Source: Lamellibrachia satsuma (Eukaryota; Annelida; Polychaeta; Sabellida; Siboglinidae). Taken from it: DNA of 64,000 nt. A model generated the notes under the pieces. The model was not told where the DNA came from. It saw nothing but the letters and a program-made list of their open reading frames with translations, and did not search any database. Both the position numbers and the translations under genes were made by a program. Where the stretch lies: contig BSQZ01000002.1 in assembly GCA_033239005.1 (NCBI GenBank), forward strand, positions 1,323,001-1,387,000, in the 5' to 3' direction. Each line of letters opens with the position of its first letter. Position 1 is the first letter of the stretch. Shown one piece after another: positions 33,590 to 45,565 of this stretch.

Positions 33590-33930
33590 CTGAAATATGA
33601 AAGTTCAACAAAACCAAAGACGAGTAAATTTAGAGGAGTGACCTAATGTAGGTATTTAAGATACTGAGTGGTTATGAAAAATATTGAGATAATACTTTTA
33701 TACAATTTAATGAAGGTAGGGCTGTTGGACACTAAGTAGCGGTTGTAAAAGAAAAGTGTTGTTTGAATTTAAGACAATTTTAAATATAACGGAGGAGGGT
33801 AAATGAGTAAAAAAATCTAATTAATGTAATATTGAACTCCCCATAATGGCTTCCTTTTTCACTTTCCATCTGGGCTTTGTTGCTATGGACGGTACTCTTG
33901 TTGCTATGGACGGTACTCTTGTTAGGTGCA
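33590..33930 (+). mobile_element. Decayed CR1/L2-like LINE 3' fragment
   Basis: GTATTTAAGATACTGAGTGG, then TTATGAAAAATATTGAGAT, matches the conserved FKILNGYENI coding segment. ATGGCTTCC...CCATCTGGGCTTT at 33850 matches the 3' tail of the other copies. It ends with a duplicated GTTGCTATGGACGGTACTCTT. Confidence 0.6.
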
Positions 33931-34259
33931 ATTAAATCTCAATAAACCAGACAACTCCGTCAACACTAATAGAGTACATCGAAAGTGCATTTCTTGAATG
34001 TCAAGTATGTTTCCAACTGGACATTCGTTGAGCAGATGGGAAGGCGGTACGGCGGGAGGCCGGGTGTCGGACGGGCGGGCCTGACTTCCGGGTGGTACGC
34101 ACAGGTAACCCTTTCTCGCATGGGGAGCTCCGGCACACGCCATTCAATTATTCACAAGTCTCGTGGCGTCGCAGCGACATAATCATTCATGAATGCGACA
34201 ATTACTGCGACAACGAGCTATAAATTATCACGCCATTGACAGCTCTGTATGTGTCACAA

Positions 34260-35110
34260 GGAGGACACGCTAACACAACACAAGGAAAGAGTCGTGAAAT
34301 GCATAGGAAACATCCTCCGGAAAATAACTACCAAATATAACGGAGGAACTCTCTGAGGGACTAATGACGCGGAGAGGGAGGGCACAACTGCCGTAGTTAG
34401 GAAACATAGGCAGTTAGTCAGAACACTTAAGCAGACACGGGTTGAGTAGGTAATTCTGTCAGGGATTCTACTGATAAAGGGAAGCAGGGGTCGGGTATAT
34501 CGAAATTGCCGGAGGATGGCAATGGCACACTAGTTCAGCAGCTGTGTAGGGAAGAGGAAGTTGGATTTGTGGGGATGTTTTGTTGGGAGGGCTGATATGT
34601 ACACGAGGGATGGGCTTCATCTGGAAAGTGGAAAGGGTGCAGCAGTGTTTGCGGATGAACTATCAGCAGCAGTCGACAGTGGCATGGGTAGCATAAAATA
34701 TTTTTTGTAAATTTTTTTAAAACTAGAAGAGCAGGAGGTTACTTAGAGGCGCCTCAAACAGGACAAGAAGCCATTACTACACACAGACAAGTCTCAAAAC
34801 GTCCGGAAAACATTTCTGAATTTGGTCGTAAATGCGTGTGTTTAAATGCAGAGAGCATATTACATCAGAAAAAAACGAATTAAACATTATGATATGGTAG
34901 AAGATATGGTAGAAGATATGGTAGAAGATATGGTAGAATATATTGACCGTAACATAATTGGTAAAACCGAACCATGGACCAACAAAGACGGATGCTGAAT
35001 TAAGACTGACAGGATACGTAATGTTTAGGAGAGATCGAATAGGAAGAAGGGGAGGGGGAGTTTATATATTAAAGAATCTATTCAGGTTAACGAAATAAAA
35101 TTAGTATTAC
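34260..35110 (+). mobile_element. CR1/L2-like LINE 5' part: SGNH esterase and AP-endonuclease relics
   Basis: 34290-34710 (with frame changes) gives VVKCIGNILRKITTKYNGGT followed by a GGTND-like block. It then gives VGFVGMFCWEGRADMYTRDG-like sequence with DGLHL, the block V D-x-x-H of SGNH hydrolases. An SGNH esterase ORF is known from CR1-type elements. 34830-35080 gives NAESI, DRNIIGKTEPWTNKDG-like sequence, LTGYVMFRRDRIGRRGGGVY and ILKN, which resembles the LINE apurinic endonuclease. A 15-bp repeat (GAAGATATGGTA, 34891-34935) lies inside. It has many stops and is dead. Confidence 0.75.
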
Positions 35111-35482
35111 TCATTTTAGTGTCCTTTCCGGCGTTTTCCGAAATACCGCGCTTGGTATTCAGTCCGAAGATATATCCCAGTTTGCACGGCGAGTTCCTTT
35201 TGACCATGCGCAGCAAACCGGCGGAAGTAGATAAATGTCAGAGTTCGTTTGTTATCTTACGGATTTTTTTTATCAGTCTTACAAGTGCACAGCACTCAAT
35301 GTTGTGCGCATGGCCATTTATTAGCGAAATTAGATGAACTTGTTTGCTATTTGAAAGGTTTGTCATGATGCCTAAACGATCTTTCTGGCGTATTTCCAAA
35401 TGCATCTAACTGTGGTATTGTTTTGCCGGTGCCATATAGCAAAGTGACCCACAGTAAACTTACTCCGGGAGTCAATATTCTA

Positions 35483-35703
35483 CGGTGGTGGCGGTGGCGG
35501 TGGCGGTGGCGGTGGCGGTGGCGGTGGCGGTGGCGGTGGCGGTGGCGGTGGCGGTGGCGGTGGCGGTGGCGGTGGCGGTGGCGGTGGCGGTGGCGGTGGC
35601 GGTGGCGGTGGCGGTGGCGGTGGCGGTGGCGGTGGCGGTGGCGGTGGCGGTGGCGGTGGCGGTGGCGGTGGCGGTGGCGGTGGCGGTGGCGGTGGCGGTG
35701 GCG
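35483..35703. repeat. (GGTGGC)n hexanucleotide array, about 36 copies
   Basis: A perfect G-rich hexamer array. Every frame is open (Val-Ala, Trp-Arg, His-Arg and similar), producing false ORFs of up to 182 codons. It has G-quadruplex potential on the + strand. Confidence 0.97.
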
Positions 35704-35885
35704 TCTATGCGTACATCGTGTAAGTGAATAGCTTACGCGCAGTAATTGCAGCGTGGCTGCATGATTCCCAGAGAAGTTGAGATGGTGTTGGAATGAACAT
35801 CTGCTCGGGGTGAAGTGTGAAGAGCTTTGAACAGTCTCATGGACTGGATACGAGCCAGGCAAGACCCTACCTTCGTCTACACCCT
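35704..35885 (+). mobile_element. SINE 3' portion
   Basis: GCGCAGTAATTGCAGCGTGG, then CCCAGAGAAGTTGAGATGGT and GAGCTTTGAACAGTC, matches the tail of the SINE at 57508-57628. The hexamer array replaces its 5' part. Confidence 0.7.
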
Positions 35886-36470
35886 CGCGTATCAACTATT
35901 TTATTTACAGTGTGTAACGATAAACAAATCGCCATGAATGGATCGACGTTGCGGGTTTTTGAATGAGATGTTCGATATGATTACATAACCTCTCAAGACA
36001 CTTGTTTGACATGCCTTCCGAATATTTCGGCCAACTCTCACGGCTGTCGTCAGAAAATAAAACGTTCTGGGCGATTGTGAATATCGCTTTACATGATGTG
36101 AGATTAAATTGATAAAAATAACACTTGCAAGAGTTACGGTTCAAACCCCCTGATGCGAAACGCAGCCTCTCCTAAACATCACATTCGTTCCTGCTTTCGG
36201 CGGAACTTCCGGCGTTCACCACGTCTATACCAGTCTGTTTCACCTGTGTAATACATTATCGACGACATCCATCAACGTAGCTTTCATTCTTCTTGTCTAC
36301 TCGTGTTGAGTTTGGCTTGCGCCTGTGTGCCTTGATTTTCGACCGTTCAACAGTTTTACGGAGCGGGCAATCGCTGTGAAAACAATATGGCATCGATTGG
36401 GTTAATATGGAGATCACACCGTAACAAGCTTGTCTTGAACGCCAGTGGTCGGGAACTTGAATTTCGTAGG
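35886..36470. other. Unassigned
   Basis: Open frames on the - strand show no family motif. The stretch may be the remainder of the LINE relic that follows. Confidence 0.3.
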
Positions 36471-36474
36471 TCAC

Positions 36475-36800
36475 TCAAACGGTACCAACATTTATCTTCG
36501 GGTAACGCTTTATTGTTTCAACGAGGCCGACATAATAGATAGCAATAGCAATTTTCCTATGCCATTGCAAAACATATACACGAACATAGAGGTTAAAAAC
36601 TACCAATTCGTTTGGTCTGCATGGCTCTGGTAGGAGAAAGCATTCTAGGATATGTTGCATTTTCTGAGGTTCCTCTTCACAGCCACATTTGGTAGGACCA
36701 TTTTCATTAATCCAGACTTCTGCATATAGACTATGCAGCGTCCAACATCAGTCCTGAGACTGTTGAAACAAACCAGCTTAACAAGACTGCTACATAATTC
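36475..36800 (-). mobile_element. LINE relic: C-terminal cysteine motif
   Basis: On the - strand LVCFNSLRTDVGRC is followed, in a shifted frame, by GPTKCGCEEEPQKMQHILEC. This resembles the R-x-x-x-G-R-C ... C-x-C-G-x-E-x-Q-T-x-x-H-I-L-x-x-C segment near the end of many LINE ORF2 proteins. Confidence 0.6.
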
Positions 36801-38700
36801 AAATTATGATATATGGAAGCCACTGGGCTTCTGACGAATTCACCGTTCTTCTAATTGTGACGTGCCCTTCAATGAAATACTGCATGGAGTCAATCGGAAA
36901 ATAAAAGATTGTGAGGGGATCCAGTTTTGTTATAAAAGTTTCCATTGACGAGTAAAGAATCACAGCGCTACCGTGAAATATAATTTGAAAGAACGAACAG
37001 AATATTCGTACCACAACTCTACGAAGTAAATTGCAAAACGTAATTAACCAAGCCTACGCAGAATAATGTAATTTGTAAGCTGTGTGATGATTACAACATA
37101 ATTATAGTCGACGTACTGTAAAAGATATTGTCCAATAGCAAGGTTAATAGGTTTTTGCTATCTGGCACTTGATGTGGTGTCGTTGTCGATGATACCGTTG
37201 GGGGCGGCCTGGCCTCGGCTCTCGACGTCTCCCGAACTCATCACTCGGGCCCCCTGTCTGTCCATCTCGGCGGTTCAACCTTCATCAATCACAGTCTCAC
37301 GACATCCTGCATCTGTCGTCAGCACGACTGGATTCGTTTACGGAGCATCACCTTGCAGTACTAACTATATGCATCCGCACCGCTGGCAGCCACACGAAGC
37401 AGTGTATCTCCGCCAGTGCGGACTGTGGATGAGTTTGTGTATATCCAATAGCTGCAAAGGAAAACTGTGAAGACCAACTTAACTGTAAGTAAACGTAGTT
37501 GTAGGTTTTAACGTGTGCTGATGTTTCGCCGCATTGGAACTCATGTGAGTCCGTTTTTGGCTAATCTCTGCTTAATACCAAGGTTTGCATAAGACATTCT
37601 TAGTTTAACCCTTTATTCGTGCAAAATACTTCTGACTGTACAGTTGCATACACAAAACGGTAACACATTTATATCCCGAGCGTGTGTGTTGCTTAGTTAT
37701 TTCTGTGTTTCTTGTTATTTCGTTCTCCTTCACTTATCGTTCTACGTCATATCACTCCACACCCACGTCAGACTCAATGGTCGGCTTCACAGCCACAGGC
37801 GCCTTCTATTTCTGCAATACAGCGTGTTATTAAAATATATTTTATACCATACGTATGCACTTCTGATAAGCCATGTGATTTGCAGCCATAAACTGGGCTT
37901 AATTTTGATCGTCGCCAATTGGTTTCAGTCATAATTCCTGCAATTCTTGCAGAATGGTAGAGGTTGTGCAGAAGAAATAGTCTCGCCACCAACACCCCCC
38001 CTCTCTCTCTCTCTCTCCCTCCCTCTCCCCCTTCTTTTTGTCATATTTGTCTACCCTGTTATGCCCTAGTTGGTCTATTGCAGTTCTCGTGGCTTCACTG
38101 ATGTTAGTTACTCAAAGCCCCACGTAACTGTCTTTCGCACATTTAGTAGAAAACTCAGTGCAGTAAGATTTAAATGAAGTCTCCTTCATAAAGCTTGTGT
38201 GAGGTGAGCATAACCCAATTTAATTTTCACACATTGAGTGAAGAGTAAATTGCAGTAAAATATTATTGAATGACATAACCAAGTAAATGCCTCTACACAG
38301 TGCTGTTGCGAGTTAATCAGAATCCAGTTTCAGTTGCCTATTCAATACATTTGAATAAACCAATAAAATATAATTAAAATTTTGCTTAGTTGTTAATACT
38401 TAAAGTAAGCTACATTACGAGGGAACTGTTTGAACAGAGGCCATCATATGTCTCTTAGCTGTTTACAGTGTGATTACATAACCAACTGGGGTATACCTTG
38501 CAAACACGAGTAGACCAATTAGTGTGTACTTCGCACTTTGACAAGGTATACAGAGTAGACGAAATTGGTGTAGACCAAGTCGGGGGAACCCAGTGAGTGC
38601 TGATGTCACAATATGTGCATAGCTCGCCAGCGTGGTCTCTCCAAGGCAACAGCAGTTGGTCGACAGAGAAGCGTAGTGATTTGTAGGTTGTACCGGTTGA
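36801..38700. other. Unassigned region
   Basis: No supported exon. A (CT)n tract lies at 38000-38030. The open frame at 37174-37470 has no recognisable motif. Confidence 0.3.
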
Positions 38701-38719
38701 TGTGTAGAAGGCTAATAAT

Positions 38720-38995
38720 TCCCTATAATATGCCATATGTTAACAACCCTACTGACAAAGAGGTTAGGAGGATATCAAATTTATATATTGCATTTAAGAC
38801 ATTGAATGAGTATGAAAATATTGATAGACATTTTTCTCACTTAAAACTGCTTCCTCAACCTATCGCAAATCCGGTTCATTGGCGTCTAAATATGAAGTGT
38901 GTGAATAGTTTATGTAACATCCGCAGTCAATTTAATTTAAAAAATGCATATTTCTGTTCAAATCATCGAAAGAAATTACTTTAGTCGTTAGATCT
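38720..38995 (+). mobile_element. LINE RT C-terminal relic
   Basis: Open frame with RRISNLYIAFKTLNEYENID, NPVHWRLNMKCVNSLC and NLKNAYFCSNH. This is the NGYENID region of the CR1/L2-like family with a diverged end. The last part also occurs at 9545-9640. Confidence 0.6.
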
Positions 38996-39251
38996 GGTAA
39001 GGATCAAAATAATGGATATCCAAAATGGTAAGCACTGTGTGGGTCAATGCTGATCATGAGCGTGACTACCATCCTCTCGCCGATCACATGACACAGTTAC
39101 GAAATTTCACCATGGACATATATTTACTGGACTGTCAGCTCCGCGCTATGCGCGAACGAGTTCGATTTTGCGCCCGCCGCGGACACATTGAGTTGTTTAC
39201 TTCCGGCGTCGCCGTTTAAATGTAAATGGCGTTCGAGTTGCACAGATCAAA

Positions 39252-39483
39252 ATGTCAATAAGCGTTGGCAGCATCTGCTGCATAGTCAATTGCGCTTGCA
39301 CAAGTGCAAAATGCCGAGGATCGTCTTTTCATTGTCTACCGAAGGGAACCGAATGGAGAGCCCGTTTGTGCATGCCACCAATAAGAGTCGACAGCAGCTT
39401 CAATGACAATGGCTATATTGCCTATAATGCTGACAATTCCAAGATCTGCTCCAGGCATTTCACAGATGATCCTTTCAAACATG
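39252..39483 (+). CDS. THAP zinc-finger exon
   Basis: It encodes MSISVGSICCIVNCACTSAK, a FHCLPKGTEWRAR segment and KICSRHFTDDPF. This is the THAP C2CH signature: C-x3-C, an FHxxPK motif, an invariant Trp, then C-x2-H-F. The exon starts at an ATG after a GC-rich stretch containing TACTTCCGGCG, and ends CAAACATG|GTAAGT (phase 1). No downstream THAP exon (AVPTIF-type end) was found in the following 1.5 kb. It may be the first exon of a domesticated or dead P-element-like or THAP gene. It is intact as far as it goes. Confidence 0.65.
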
Positions 39484-39714
39484 GTAAGTTTCTTGGTAGT
39501 GTAATTGATTGATTAATAACTGCTCAGTGATGTTGCAGATTCACATATATATACCGGTTAAAGAGCCTGAATCAATGAGTAACTGTGTCACTGTGTGTAA
39601 AGTTCTGTAAAGCTAAGTAGGCCCTACAAGTATGTATGTTTTATATGTATAATAATATCACAAAGTGTCTGTCTTCGCTTACTCTAACTGCAGATAACTA
39701 TATGAAATTAAGCA

Positions 39715-39860
39715 TACACGTTTGAAGCAAAGTGAATAACAAGCCCTCAAAGGCTCAATGCTGGAGGTCTGGTACTGTATGGACAGCTTCCTGATGTCTG
39801 TGCACATGGTCTTGTCTCTCACCAGCTTCTCGAGTGTGACTGCAGCTTTGGAAGCTTAAA
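39715..39860 (-). pseudogene. Fragment of a large uncharacterised invertebrate protein family
   Basis: On the - strand the frame gives SKAAVTLEKLVRDKTMCTDI and RKLSIQYQTSSIEP, then after a frameshift GLVIHFASN. It resembles a segment (LEKLV..K....DIxKLSPxYQTSSLEAxHSVxxHFAPK) that I associate with multi-copy uncharacterised invertebrate proteins, often with THAP or zinc domains. This is a relic, opposite in strand to the neighbouring THAP exon. Confidence 0.35.
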
Positions 39861-41300
39861 CAAATAAGGTATTCAACATCAGGAATTAAGTATTCAATGT
39901 TCAACATTACTCAACAGTATTTGTGCAATTAAGTTAAATGTATAATACTGACTTACAGAGGAAGCAAATTTCGTCGTCTCAACTCACGCACTCAGGTGTT
40001 GGGATGTCTTGTGACTGTAGACTCAATGCTCACGATAGAGTCCAATGTTTCTCACTGGCACTGAGTGAGTGTGAAGTTATTCTGTCACCAAAGGACACGA
40101 GTTTTAACTTTTCACACAAACAGAGTAAATCGTGCGCCAATGCTAATCGTGGTGTGTGATTAAGTTATGTAACAAATTACATTAAAAGGAAATAATATAC
40201 AACACAATTCGCAACACTTATCTAGTTGTTCACCACAACCAGAAGTTATTATACGGAATTTTCTTACACAAAAATATAATTAATAATGACTAACATTTAC
40301 AATTATTTTATTTGTAAGTTTATTTTTTAGACCTAATATAAACAAAGAAGATCTAACTTGTATATTTTTTCAAAATCCTTGTAAACTTCTGCTCCCATTT
40401 ATGTTACTGCGTATTGAATTGCATAATTTCACACCATAAATTAAGATGCATTAATTGAGATTTCACTTGGTAGACATTGTTTCAAAGGAAGGTATAATTC
40501 CGCATAGAAGAGATTATATAGAAGAATGCACGGACGATTTTTTATCTTCGTTGCTGTAATATTTTTATTTTAGTGCGAGAGTATTTTAGTGCGAGGGTAT
40601 CCGGAGTGAAGCGTGTGAGAAAAAAACATTACCAAAAGGATTTTCAAATGACCAATTTTACTAATATAAAACTGTAGACATTTGTCTTCTATTGTACATA
40701 AAATGCAAAACAATGAAGACACATTTTCTTATAAAGTGTGTATTTGTAGAGGTTACACCTAGCATATCTTGCTTTGTTATCCATACATCCATGCCAAAAA
40801 TAACATGCATACCATCTTTTTAAACAATTCTTCCATAACCATTTTACAAAAACAATGTTATATTTTCACAAACCCCAACATGTACTCGATGACGTAGCAA
40901 GTAGACCTTAATGTTTTGTTTGATGTGATACACATGTGAGTTTAAAATATCTTGGTTTTAGACAAATATACCTTCTAAAATACTCTGCTTGACCTTAATC
41001 ATGTTGAGTGTGCTATTGAATTTAGTAATGTTTTATTAATTGGATGCAACGTGCCATTTTGAGATAAACACAACTTATTTAGTGCGTTTAATAATTGATT
41101 AATTAATGTATTCCATTTCATGGAATCTTGCTCTAAATCCGTGCAGATATCTGGGACGGCTCGGTTGTACTGATACGGTATTAGCGTATTCCCGTGATAG
41201 CACTGATAATGATTTTAGTAGCATTGGTTGATTGCAGTGATAATCAGCAGGATTCGGTCTTTGCACTGTTGGACATTGACTAAAGATTTCATGTAGCACA
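39861..41300. other. Unassigned AT-rich region
   Basis: I found no supported exon or identifiable repeat. Confidence 0.3.
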
Positions 41301-41304
41301 GGGG

Positions 41305-41610
41305 TCGATTAACCTAATATATAAACCACCTGGAGGAGGTCACGAACAACGAAGTTCTGAAATTGGCGGACGACAAAACGTACAAGAAAAAGGTGAAGAT
41401 CAACACAGCTTATTACACGATCTAGACATTTTTGCCGAGTGGCTAATTAATATGCATATATTATTAATAAAGTATGTATATTAAGCAAAATTAAAGTTGA
41501 AATAGCTCAGCTGTGATGAACATTCTAGATATGAAGAACATATACACTATAAACCCAAGAGGGGAACAAATTGATGGTTTAAAACAAAATAATACTATTG
41601 GATGATTGTG
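41305..41610 (+). mobile_element. CR1/L2-like LINE RT relic with mutated catalytic box
   Basis: The + strand gives LEEVTNNEVLKLADDKTYKK then KVKINTA and, after frame changes, DLDIFAEW. The family's FADD box is LADD here. Frames are broken. Confidence 0.65.
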
Positions 41611-41669
41611 AGAATATTTTTGCAGACATTCTCCTCAAACGTAACGAAGATAGACGTCCTACTGGACAA

Positions 41670-43990
41670 TACAATACAATACAATACAATACAATACTCG
41701 TTTATTGAGACCCATCATTTGCACTTCACAAATACAGTGGAATACATCAACAGCATTGTCATGTAATTTACATATTAAACAACGCATTATTTATTTGAGA
41801 ATGCAAAATATAAAAGGTATGACGTATAACCTCATACGTTTAATGTGCTTGCGGAAGATTTCGTACGGGTATAGCGCGATATAATTAGTTGTCTGTGGTT
41901 AGTATATCTTATAATTTTGGTCCACCAGCAATACATCAGAGACAACAAGTTGCGTATCTATTCGCATATATGATGACAGGGCACGGGGTGTGTATAATCA
42001 CTGCATTTGTTGGCATATGTAGCAGTTCAGTATCGTGCTTTGTTCTTGACAAATCTGTAGGTAAAACGACTTAACATTGTTGTGAATCCCTTTAAACTGT
42101 GTGTTTGTATTTTGCTTTTTATTGATTGTGGAGTGTTGTTTATAAGAAACGGTATTTTATACCTTATATATGTTTTTGGAAATTCGTTTGTTATTCTGTT
42201 TGTGTATGTGTTGTTGCTGCCACGGGTGTTGTGATGTATGTTGTTGCTACCACGTGTGTTGTGATGTATGTTGTTGTTACCACGTGTGTTGTGATGTATA
42301 TTGTTGCTACCACGTGTGTTGTGATGTATGTTGTTGCTGCTACGGGTGTTGTGATGTATGTTGTTGCTACCACGTGTGTTGTGATGTATGTTTTTGCTAC
42401 CACGTGTGTTGTGATGTATGTTATTGCTACCACGTGTGTTGTGATGTATATTGTTGCTACCACGTGTGTTGTGATGTATGTTGTTGCTACCACGTGTGTT
42501 GTGATGTATGTTGTTGCTACCACGTGTGTTGTGATGTATGTTTTTGCTACCACGTGTGTTGTGATGTATGTTGTTGCTACCACGTGTGTTGTGATGTATG
42601 TTGTTGCTGCCACGTGTGTTGTGATGTATGTTGTTGCTGTCACGAATATTGTGATGTATGTTGTCGCTGCCACGAGTGTTGTGATGTATGTTGTTGCTGT
42701 CACGGCTGTTGTGATTGTGAATGCTTGTATTGAATTGCAACGGTATATATGTTGTTGCTGCCACGTGTGTTGTGGTGTTTGTTGTTTCTGCCACGAATGT
42801 TGTGAAATATATTGTTGCTGCCACGGGCGTAGTGATGTATGTTTTTGCTGCCACGACTGTTGTGATGTATGTTGTTGCTGCCACGAATATTGTGATGTAT
42901 GTTGTTGCTGCCACGGGTGTAGTAATGTATGTTGTTGCTGCCACGAGTGTTGTGATGTATGTTGTTGCTGTCACGGCTGTTGTGATTGTGAATGCTTGTA
43001 TTGAATTGCAACGGCATATATGTTGTTGCTGCGACGTGTGTTATAGTATTTGTTGTTTCTGCCACGGGTGTTGTGATATATGTTTTTGCTGCCACGAATG
43101 TTGTGATGCATGTTGTTGCTGCCACGGGTGTTGTGATGTATGTTGTTGCTGCCACAGGTGTTGTGATGTATGTTGTTGCTGCCACGTGTGTTGTGATGTT
43201 TGTTGTTGCTGCCACGGGTGTTGTGATGTATGTTGTTGCTGCCACGGGGGTTGTGATGTATGTTGTTGCTGCCACGGGTGTTGTGATGTATGTTGTTGCT
43301 GCCACGGGTGTTGTGATGTATATTTTTGCTGCCACGGGTGTTGTGATGTATGTTGTTGCTGCCACGTGTGTTGTGATGTATGTTGTTGCTGTCACGTGTG
43401 TTGTGATGTATGTTGTTGCTGCCACGTGTGTTGTGATGTATGTTGTTGCTGTCACATGTGTTGTGATGCATGTTGTTGCTGCCACGTGTGTTGTGATGTA
43501 TGTTGTTGCTGCCACGGGTGTTGTGGTGGTGAATGCTTGTATTGGATTGCAACTGTAAATGTTGTAAATATGCAGGTATTTTATGGTGCTTGAATTATTA
43601 ATAACATTTTTGTTGCTGTGTATGTAGTATGTCATATTAGTACTTTGATTTTTTTAAAGAGGGTTCGTATGTGCATTGCATTTAGTTAAATTTATTAATC
43701 GAAGAGCTCTCTTTTGAATGTTTAATTGTCCGGTCACACTGGTACCCCCATGCTAGTATACAATAGCTTATGTGTGAAATAATTAAATTGTACAGTATTA
43801 ATTTAATGCATGTTGGTAAAAAATATTTTTATTTGTTTAAAATGCCAATTTTTCAATTGGTATACCATTAATTTTGATTTGTAGCAGAATAAGTTTCTTG
43901 TGGACATTCCTATGCAAGATATATTTAGAGTTGCTTATATTAAGAGATAGTTTGTTGACAGTTAGCCACTCATTTATGTTACAATGTGTT
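41670..43990 (-). mobile_element. LINE copy C containing an internal 30-bp minisatellite
   Basis: The 3' end is a (CAATA)n tail at 41670-41696 next to CTCGTTTATTGAGACCC. 42160-42040 on the - strand gives TNRITNEFPKTYIRYKIPFL then INNTPQS. This matches LINE B (NRIKHEFAKRCIRYDIPLIV). The other side of the minisatellite (43560-43700) matches the LINE B sequence preceding that point. The array at 42200-43540 interrupts the RT C-terminal region. Confidence 0.75.
42200..43540. repeat. 30-bp minisatellite, about 44 units in three blocks
   Basis: The unit is TTGTTGCTGCCACGTGTGTT followed by GTGATGTATG. Blocks end with a shared GTGATTGTGAATGCTTGTAT...CAACGG segment at about 42712, 42982 and 43520. 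Being 30 bp long and stop-free, all frames of both strands stay open (for example, HNTRGSNNIH repeats on the - strand). Confidence 0.95.
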
Positions 43991-44783
43991 TGGGATTAAG
44001 AAGGGAAATTATTAACACAAATTAGCTTTTATTTAAACATAAAAACTCATTCTCTACCAAGGGCCGTACATACGACCTTTGGTGGCCAATGCCGTCAAAC
44101 GTGTTTTGTTTTCGACGGCAATCGTGTTCAATCATGCTAAGCGATATATCACAGTTCGTCGAACCAACGTAGCCATCGGCGCTGAAATCACACCAGAGAC
44201 CAGATGCGAGCCACAGTGGTCGCATGTGCCTATAAGCTAATTACACATTGCCCCCGGCTTAATTATGCATAATACATACCCATTGGATGTTAGTAGCGCG
44301 TCGGAGATAATAAGATGGGACGGGATGCGACTAGACAGAGACGCATCAAAGGGTCGTCATTGTCTTTTACGTCTTACGTCTTTGTGTAGCTCACAGACGC
44401 AGCTGTCTTCCAAGCGGCCGGGCAATGATCCGGACTTGTAGCAAGTAAACGATAATGCACGTCATTTAATCTGAACATTCTTCAAAGGACAAGTGGAAAA
44501 GAAAGAAAAACAGAAATGATGTGATATCATATTATATTGCCAAAGGTTGCTGCGTGGGAAGGACACACGAAACATCTGGCTGACTCTCATTTTTTTCTGC
44601 AACACAACAATATAAATACCGTAGTAGAAAGTGACACCACTTAAGCTGATAGTCACAATTGTCACAACCAATGTAGTTTGTGTCTCATCATACAATGTCT
44701 CAGACACAAAAAAAGTTCCACATCATCATTTGTCAAAGTTCACTTCATATGTGAATTTATCTTTGTTTTCTTAGAGGAGCTGA

Positions 44784-45103
44784 ACTGAGTCTACATATAT
44801 TCTACATTCAGTGTAATACCACTTCTCCTTTTGAGCACGGTTGATGCCATTACACTGAAAGTGACACCACTTCAGCTTACAGTCACCATTGTCGCAACAA
44901 ATGTAATTTGCGTTTTCGTCATGCGGTGACTGACACACACAAAACAGTTCCTCGTCATCATTCACCAGGGCTGACTTACGAGTCGATGGTGCGTCTACAG
45001 CAGCTGATGTTGCTGGGTGAAGTCTGGAAAAATACTTTCCAACTAGTTCAGGCAACACAGCACTTTTGAAAAAGGGCTTGATCGCTCCCAAATCTCTTCC
45101 CAA
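44784..45103 (-). pseudogene. PHD-finger block of the broken gene
   Basis: C-x-C, CCDNGDC, WCHFQC and KWYYTEC follow the C4HC3 order of PHD fingers, but the penultimate Cys of the usual W(Y/F)CxxC is Tyr. PHD fingers read histone H3 tails. Zinc binding would be impaired here. Confidence 0.7.
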
Positions 45104-45149
45104 AGATCACGTTCTGGCTTTGCCTGCTCACGTGTAGACCTTCCTCGGT

Positions 45150-45515
45150 CTAAATGTTTAATATTTTTAAGATATTGAATGGGTATGAAAATATTGATAG
45201 AAATATGTTTTTCTCATTCGAGAAGGATAGCAGAACTAGAGGACATGAGGTAAAATTAGTAAAAGATCAATGTAGATTTGACATCAGGAAGCACTCGTTC
45301 TCACAGCGGACAATAAATGAATGGAACAAATTGTCTACAGATTGTGTATCTGCTAGCAGCGTGAATATGTTTAAAAACAAGGTTGACACATATCTCAGGA
45401 GGGCGGGTTATAAGTAGATTAACATTGTTGGACTCTCGATAAGCCAATGGCTTCCTTGTCCACTTGCCATCTGGGCATTTGGCTTGGATGGCAAATCTTG
45501 TTAAATCTTGTTACA
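45150..45515 (+). mobile_element. CR1/L2-like LINE 3' end
   Basis: The + strand encodes FKILNGYENIDRNMFFSFEK, TRGHEVKLVKDQC and SFSQRTINEWNKLST, ending NKVDTYLRRAGYK. The family 3' UTR follows (ACTCTCGATAAGCCAATGGC...) and a tail of (AAATCTTGTT)n at 45495-45515. It is inserted within the broken SWIM/YqaJ/PHD gene, in opposite orientation. Confidence 0.9.
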
Positions 45516-45565
45516 TATCAAAGTCACAATAGTCAACATTGAACACGAATGTCTGGGTCTGCACT

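Noticed and set aside
35347..35895. Open frame with a His-Arg repeat
   Set aside because: It is the GGTGGC hexamer array read on the - strand. All frames are open and there are no splice sites or conserved flanks.
42027..43635. Overlapping 290-315-codon frames on both strands
   Set aside because: They come from a stop-free 30-bp repeat whose length is a multiple of 3. Only the edges are coding, and those belong to a dead LINE.
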